Assembly (NCBI RefSeq): GCF_001856685.1
Contig: NZ_CP017812.1
Coordinates: forward strand, 372,001 to 436,000
Source of the DNA: Boudabousia tangfeifanii
GTDB lineage: Bacteria > Actinomycetota > Actinomycetes > Actinomycetales > Actinomycetaceae
Direction of reading: 5' to 3'
DNA length: 64,000 nucleotides
This document shows positions 60,584 to 64,000 of this stretch, in pieces. Below the pieces are notes generated by a model. The model did not search any database. It was not told where the DNA came from and worked only from the letters and a program-made list of their open reading frames with translations. Numbering within the stretch: the first letter of the stretch is position 1; each line of letters starts with the position of its first letter. Position numbers and translations under genes: made by a program.

Positions 60584-62061
60584 TGTTTACAGCCGTTTTG
60601 TAGTGATGGATAATACTATTTGCAGTATATAACCAACTATGTTCATTTGTGTAGTACTTTCTTGATAAAGAGGAATCGTTGTTTCAAGTTCAATGATCTA
60701 AGACATCGGGAAGTAATTTATGTAATCTTAATAACATCGTTGTGTTTGGTAAGCCGGGACAATTAATCTATAGTTTTGCCTGAAAATAGTCTGATAACCT
60801 TTGATCTGTTGGAAGTGTTTTAGTAATCTTCAACTTTTGTAGTCATTGTGTATTTATTCGTCAATGTTTTATTCAGACTCGAAATATTCGTTATAGTTTC
60901 CAGCTTGAATTTTTGTTGGCGTTTCAAACTAAAATAATCAGTTTCTGTATTGTTTATTTGCTTCCTTGTTCACAGATACTGATATCTATAGAAGCAACTT
61001 AACTTGTGATTGATCCCTTGGACTAATCTGTATGCTTTATGTGCGTTTTGTATGGATCCGGTAGATTCAAGAGACTGTTGAGTGTAGATATCTAGTAAGT
61101 ATGTGAATGGCTTACTTTTTGATTAAGCGCAAATTGATAAATAATACACTTTAAATACACTACTTGTTTAATGAGGCAATTCTTTCAGAATTTTGTTACT
61201 TACTTCCAGTCGCTTAAAAAATGTCCATGATGTGTTTCGATCTGAAGGAAATCCATTACTTTTAGAAAATACTCTTAAGTGGAGTCGTAGAAAGTGAAAA
61301 AAACATAGTCATATTCTATGACTTCTATACCTATACAACGAAATTGATCTTCTCTAATATTGCCAGGGCGATAAAACAGTTAATGGCCGATAAATTTGTG
61401 GATAGAGACAAAACAAGGCTGCCAAGGGATAGGACCGTGACAGTAGGAGAAACTATTTAGTCTGAGCATATCAGCAGTTTACGTCTGACGTTGAGATTTT
61501 GGTTTGGTGGAATAGTATGACTCGCTAGCCTTAGAATTTGAATTTGACTTGATACAACAAGGATATTGCTCTCATCTCTAGCGAAAATGGTAAGTTCTGC
61601 TTCGCTTGGTCAGATCCTTCAGTTCCGCGTTAGTTTGAAACCTATACCTTGGTTATGAATGAAAATTGCAGCGTTGAACAAGCGACAAAGTAAAAGGACG
61701 GATCTTTTCCTAGCAAGCAAGCCTTGTACCGACTAGCAATTATTTCGTCAGTCACGGAGAATCTGGTGACGCATCTAAAACGCTGACTCAAGTGCTTGAA
61801 TTCGTCTACAAGTACGTCGGGAGAGTCAAACTGATTCATACTGATATTCATTGGCCAGATTGGGTAAAGGGGAATATTCTGTTGAGCCCGACTGCTTCGG
61901 TGGATTTTCGCCTGTTATTAAGAGAAAACGTGTGCATGGAGTGTCCAACGGAGAGGGTGACGATAGCGACAAGAAGTGCTCGTGCACGGCTGGCGTGCTA
62001 ATGAGTAGACACATAACATTAACCTCTGCGCCCTAACTCTTCACGCACCAGGACTGAGCGG
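60584..62061. other. AT-rich region of ~1.5 kb with no credible gene
   Basis: No frame longer than about 70 codons and none with a convincing ribosome site. Short overlapping frames around 61640-62040 on both strands read like decayed coding sequence, but I cannot assign them. None of the iterated octamers occurs. No terminal inverted repeats or long direct repeats were found by eye. It could be the remains of a gene lost from the island, or carry an RNA I cannot recognise. Confidence 0.5.
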
Positions 62062-64000
62062 TTACTGCTCGATACTCCATCTAATGGTGAATAGGTGTTT
62101 GCGTTGTTCGCTCGATGATAGAGCTGCATCGAGGTTTGCTAGATAGTTATCATTTTCGGTCATCATGCGGTTGCGTTCCGCGGTGAAGCGATCATCCTCT
62201 TCGGCAACTTTCCTTGTTATGTTACGAAGTTCTTTTAAGCATTTTGCACGTTCCGCAGCTGACGTAGCACGCTGTTGTTTCGCTAGAATTTTCAAACGTT
62301 TCTTCGCTAACTCTTTTTTGGCAGCGTCATGTGCGGCAGTGGCGTCTTGGAGTCGGCTGTCTAGGGCATTTGATTGTTCAATATAGAAACCTGCTGTGCG
62401 TTCTTCTACCTCATTACCTATTAATGTAGCCTGTTCATCTAATGCCTCAAGTAGATCCTCATCGTTGACAAAAGGAACTTCAATAATATCTGTAGTTTGC
62501 AGTGCCATCAGGTGCTCTATTTGCTCCGTATCTAAAACTTGCCCAACATCGCTGCTTCCTGCGCTGATTAGGTATGACTCTTTAATAGTTGTTTTTCCTG
62601 CCCGTGCTGTGAAGGTGACCTGATCAATTCGTATCGTGCCGCTTGTCCCCACTAGGGGTTTAAGGGAGGCTCGGGCACGAGGTGAGTTTGAGTAGGAGAA
62701 GGTGAGATGGGCTGGTGGTGTATCTGTGTTCAGCCCTTGCTGGAGGACCCATTGCCCAAGCGGACTGTTGAAGCGGTATTGCCTGGATCCTTGGGTAGGC
62801 AGAGATTTGAAGCAATATTTCCCTGTCAAGATTTCAGGTGCTGGAGATTTTAGAAGATTGAATATACGTCCATCAGTACTGAAATCGGCGTAGCCATGCA
62901 GCTCATACTGTGTAAGTAGCAGAAGTAGCCGTTCGAAAAGGTTGAGGACTTCTCCGGCTTCTTCGTCGTAACTTTTAAGCTTGTCGCGCACATCCGGGTC
63001 GAGGTGGTCGAAGACTTTCGCTTTGACCTGCCGCATTTCTTTGCTGATCTCAGTGGCGAACTGTTCCTCGAGTTCATTAAAGGCTGCTTCGATCTCCTCA
63101 GCGGTGGCGCATTGGTCGAGGATCTCACCGATCTTTTGCTCAAAGCCAAGTCCGTCTTCAATCTGACCGAGGACTTCGTCGGAAGCCCCGAATACGGAGG
63201 TGAAGAGTTGGAACTTTTCGGTTAATAGCTCAAGGATGCGTTCTTCGGCTAGGTTGCCTTGGTTGGAAAAGTTGACCACCGTAACGTCATGTTTTTGCCC
63301 AAAACGGTGGACACGCCCGATGCGTTGTTCTACGCGTTGTGGGTTCCAAGGCAGGTCGTAGTTGATTAACATGGAGCAGAATTGCAAGTTGATGCCTTCC
63401 GCAGCAGCTTCGGTTGCAATCATGATTTGGCCACGTTCACGGAACTCATCTACTAGGGCTTTGCGCCGGTCAGCAGTCTGGATCTCGGTGATGAGGTCGG
63501 AGCCTTCGTTGTCCTTGAGCCATTGTTTGTAGATGGCGGTTGCTGCGGGAGAATCATTAGCGCCGTTGAAGAGTACTAGGCCTTCACCCCAGCCGGCATC
63601 TGTGAGAGTGCGCGCCAAGTATTTTTGGGTTTTGGCTGAATCGGTGAAGATGATGGCTTTTCTTGGTGCGCCGATTTCTTCAAGCCGGGCGAAGCCTTTG
63701 TCCAGGGCCTCGATGAGTTTGAGGGCTTTTTGGTTGATTGTGATGGAACGTGCCAGTGCAGCGAAGCCTCTAAGTTCGTTCACTTCGGCGCGCATTTTTT
63801 CGGCCAGCTCAGGTTCGATCAGTTTGATATCGAGCATTCCACGCCGCGCGGCCTCGGCTTCATCACTGTTGAGGTCCCCGTCATCAACTAGAACACCACG
63901 CCCGTCTCGTACCTTACCTGCTGCGATTTCTGCGGATAGTCGGTCGGCAATTTTTTCTAGTGTTGAGGCCACCGCATAGGTGGATGAGCCTAACCGTTTA
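62062..64000 (-). CDS. SNF2-type helicase, C-terminal part (N-terminus beyond right edge)
   Basis: Open from the right edge; a GTG at 63972 is internal, since in-frame residues RLGSSTYA precede it, as in SNF2 proteins. About 645 residues are visible. The helicase C lobe has KAIIFTDSAKTQKYL (motif IV), IMIATEAAAEGINLQF (V), and NYDLPWNPQRVEQRIGRVHRFGQKHDVTVVNF (VI with arginine fingers), the RapA/HepA-like branch. After it comes a ~400-residue extension with charged coiled coil (about 520-600 of the visible part). Such helicases occur in DISARM and other phage-defence operons; without the N-terminus and neighbours the system cannot be named. Confidence 0.85.
   Translation of the reverse strand, partial: KRLGSSTYAVASTLEKIADRLSAEIAAGKVRDGRGVLVDDGDLNSDEAEAARRGMLDIKLIEPELAEKMRAEVNELRGFAALARSITINQKALKLIEALDKGFARLEEIGAPRKAIIFTDSAKTQKYLARTLTDAGWGEGLVLFNGANDSPAATAIYKQWLKDNEGSDLITEIQTADRRKALVDEFRERGQIMIATEAAAEGINLQFCSMLINYDLPWNPQRVEQRIGRVHRFGQKHDVTVVNFSNQGNLAEERILELLTEKFQLFTSVFGASDEVLGQIEDGLGFEQKIGEILDQCATAEEIEAAFNELEEQFATEISKEMRQVKAKVFDHLDPDVRDKLKSYDEEAGEVLNLFERLLLLLTQYELHGYADFSTDGRIFNLLKSPAPEILTGKYCFKSLPTQGSRQYRFNSPLGQWVLQQGLNTDTPPAHLTFSYSNSPRARASLKPLVGTSGTIRIDQVTFTARAGKTTIKESYLISAGSSDVGQVLDTEQIEHLMALQTTDIIEVPFVNDEDLLEALDEQATLIGNEVEERTAGFYIEQSNALDSRLQDATAAHDAAKKELAKKRLKILAKQQRATSAAERAKCLKELRNITRKVAEEDDRFTAERNRMMTENDNYLANLDAALSSSEQRKHLFTIRWSIEQ

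Noticed and set aside
61642..62036. Short frames on both strands in the AT-rich gap
   Set aside because: Overlapping frames on opposite strands without ribosome sites or recognised motifs; possible decayed sequence only.
1..64000. CRISPR arrays, tRNA and rRNA genes, insertion sequences
   Set aside because: No regularly spaced 25-40-bp repeats with unique spacers, no T-arm GGTTCGAATC-like cores in a cloverleaf context, and no transposase motifs were seen on either strand.

Overview
The window looks like a chromosome segment of a high-GC Gram-positive actinobacterium, most likely a mucosal member of the Actinomycetaceae. The support is ClpC, a FurA-KatA pair, DUF2516, FABP/nitrobindin and YgfZ proteins, a DUF47-Pit phosphate pair, an LAxTG sorting signal and long Pro/Ala/Lys/Glu-rich surface linkers. 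The family is an inference from gene content only. There are 41 protein-coding genes, two of them cut by the window edges, and one strong non-coding RNA candidate. I saw no tRNA, rRNA, CRISPR array or transposase.

Layout. 1-16.8 kb is nutrient and sulfur handling: a secreted GH35 beta-galactosidase (cut at the left edge) divergent from a ROK repressor, then a sulfatase-maturating radical SAM enzyme, a TauE/SafE anion exporter, an SQR-like flavoprotein coupled to an unannotated 58-residue membrane peptide, a purine permease, an MFS transporter, a LacI regulator divergent from a Cys-type sulfatase, a second ROK protein, and DUF47-Pit. 17-23.8 kb holds two large surface proteins of the actinobacterial anchored-repeat (TIGR03769-like) type behind two candidate zinc-repressor boxes. 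23.9-36.8 kb is mostly housekeeping: a membrane protein, nitrobindin-like protein, YgfZ, DUF2516, Dtd, ClpC, Fur, catalase and a His-rich metal-type permease pair. 37-46 kb holds two giant SLH-anchored enzymes: a tandemly duplicated alkaline phosphatase and a GH20 hexosaminidase with a roughly 460-residue Ala/Lys/Glu-rich coiled-coil spacer.

46-64 kb is accessory: small membrane proteins and a lipoprotein bounded by paired GC-rich hairpin repeats, an McrBC restriction pair, a sirtuin, a three-gene unknown/DUF2207 cluster, a PadR-DUF5808 pair, then a very AT-rich stretch with a large YobI-like membrane NTPase, about 1.5 kb without a credible gene, and a SNF2-type helicase running off the right edge. 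This end looks like a horizontally acquired defence island.

How it fits together. GH35, GH20, alkaline phosphatase and the sulfatase with its maturase suggest a bacterium that trims sulfated and phosphorylated host glycans at its surface and finishes desulfation in the cytoplasm. The most unusual signals are (i) a minus-strand ncRNA at 23871-24013 with its own TATAAT box, a four-way-junction fold and an intrinsic terminator; (ii) an iterated octamer CGAGGGCG/CGCCCTCG, which I counted by eye at about 45-50 copies, often as inverted pairs that form terminators, and which is missing from the AT-rich island; and (iii) two families of paired ~130-bp hairpin elements bracketing small orphan genes.
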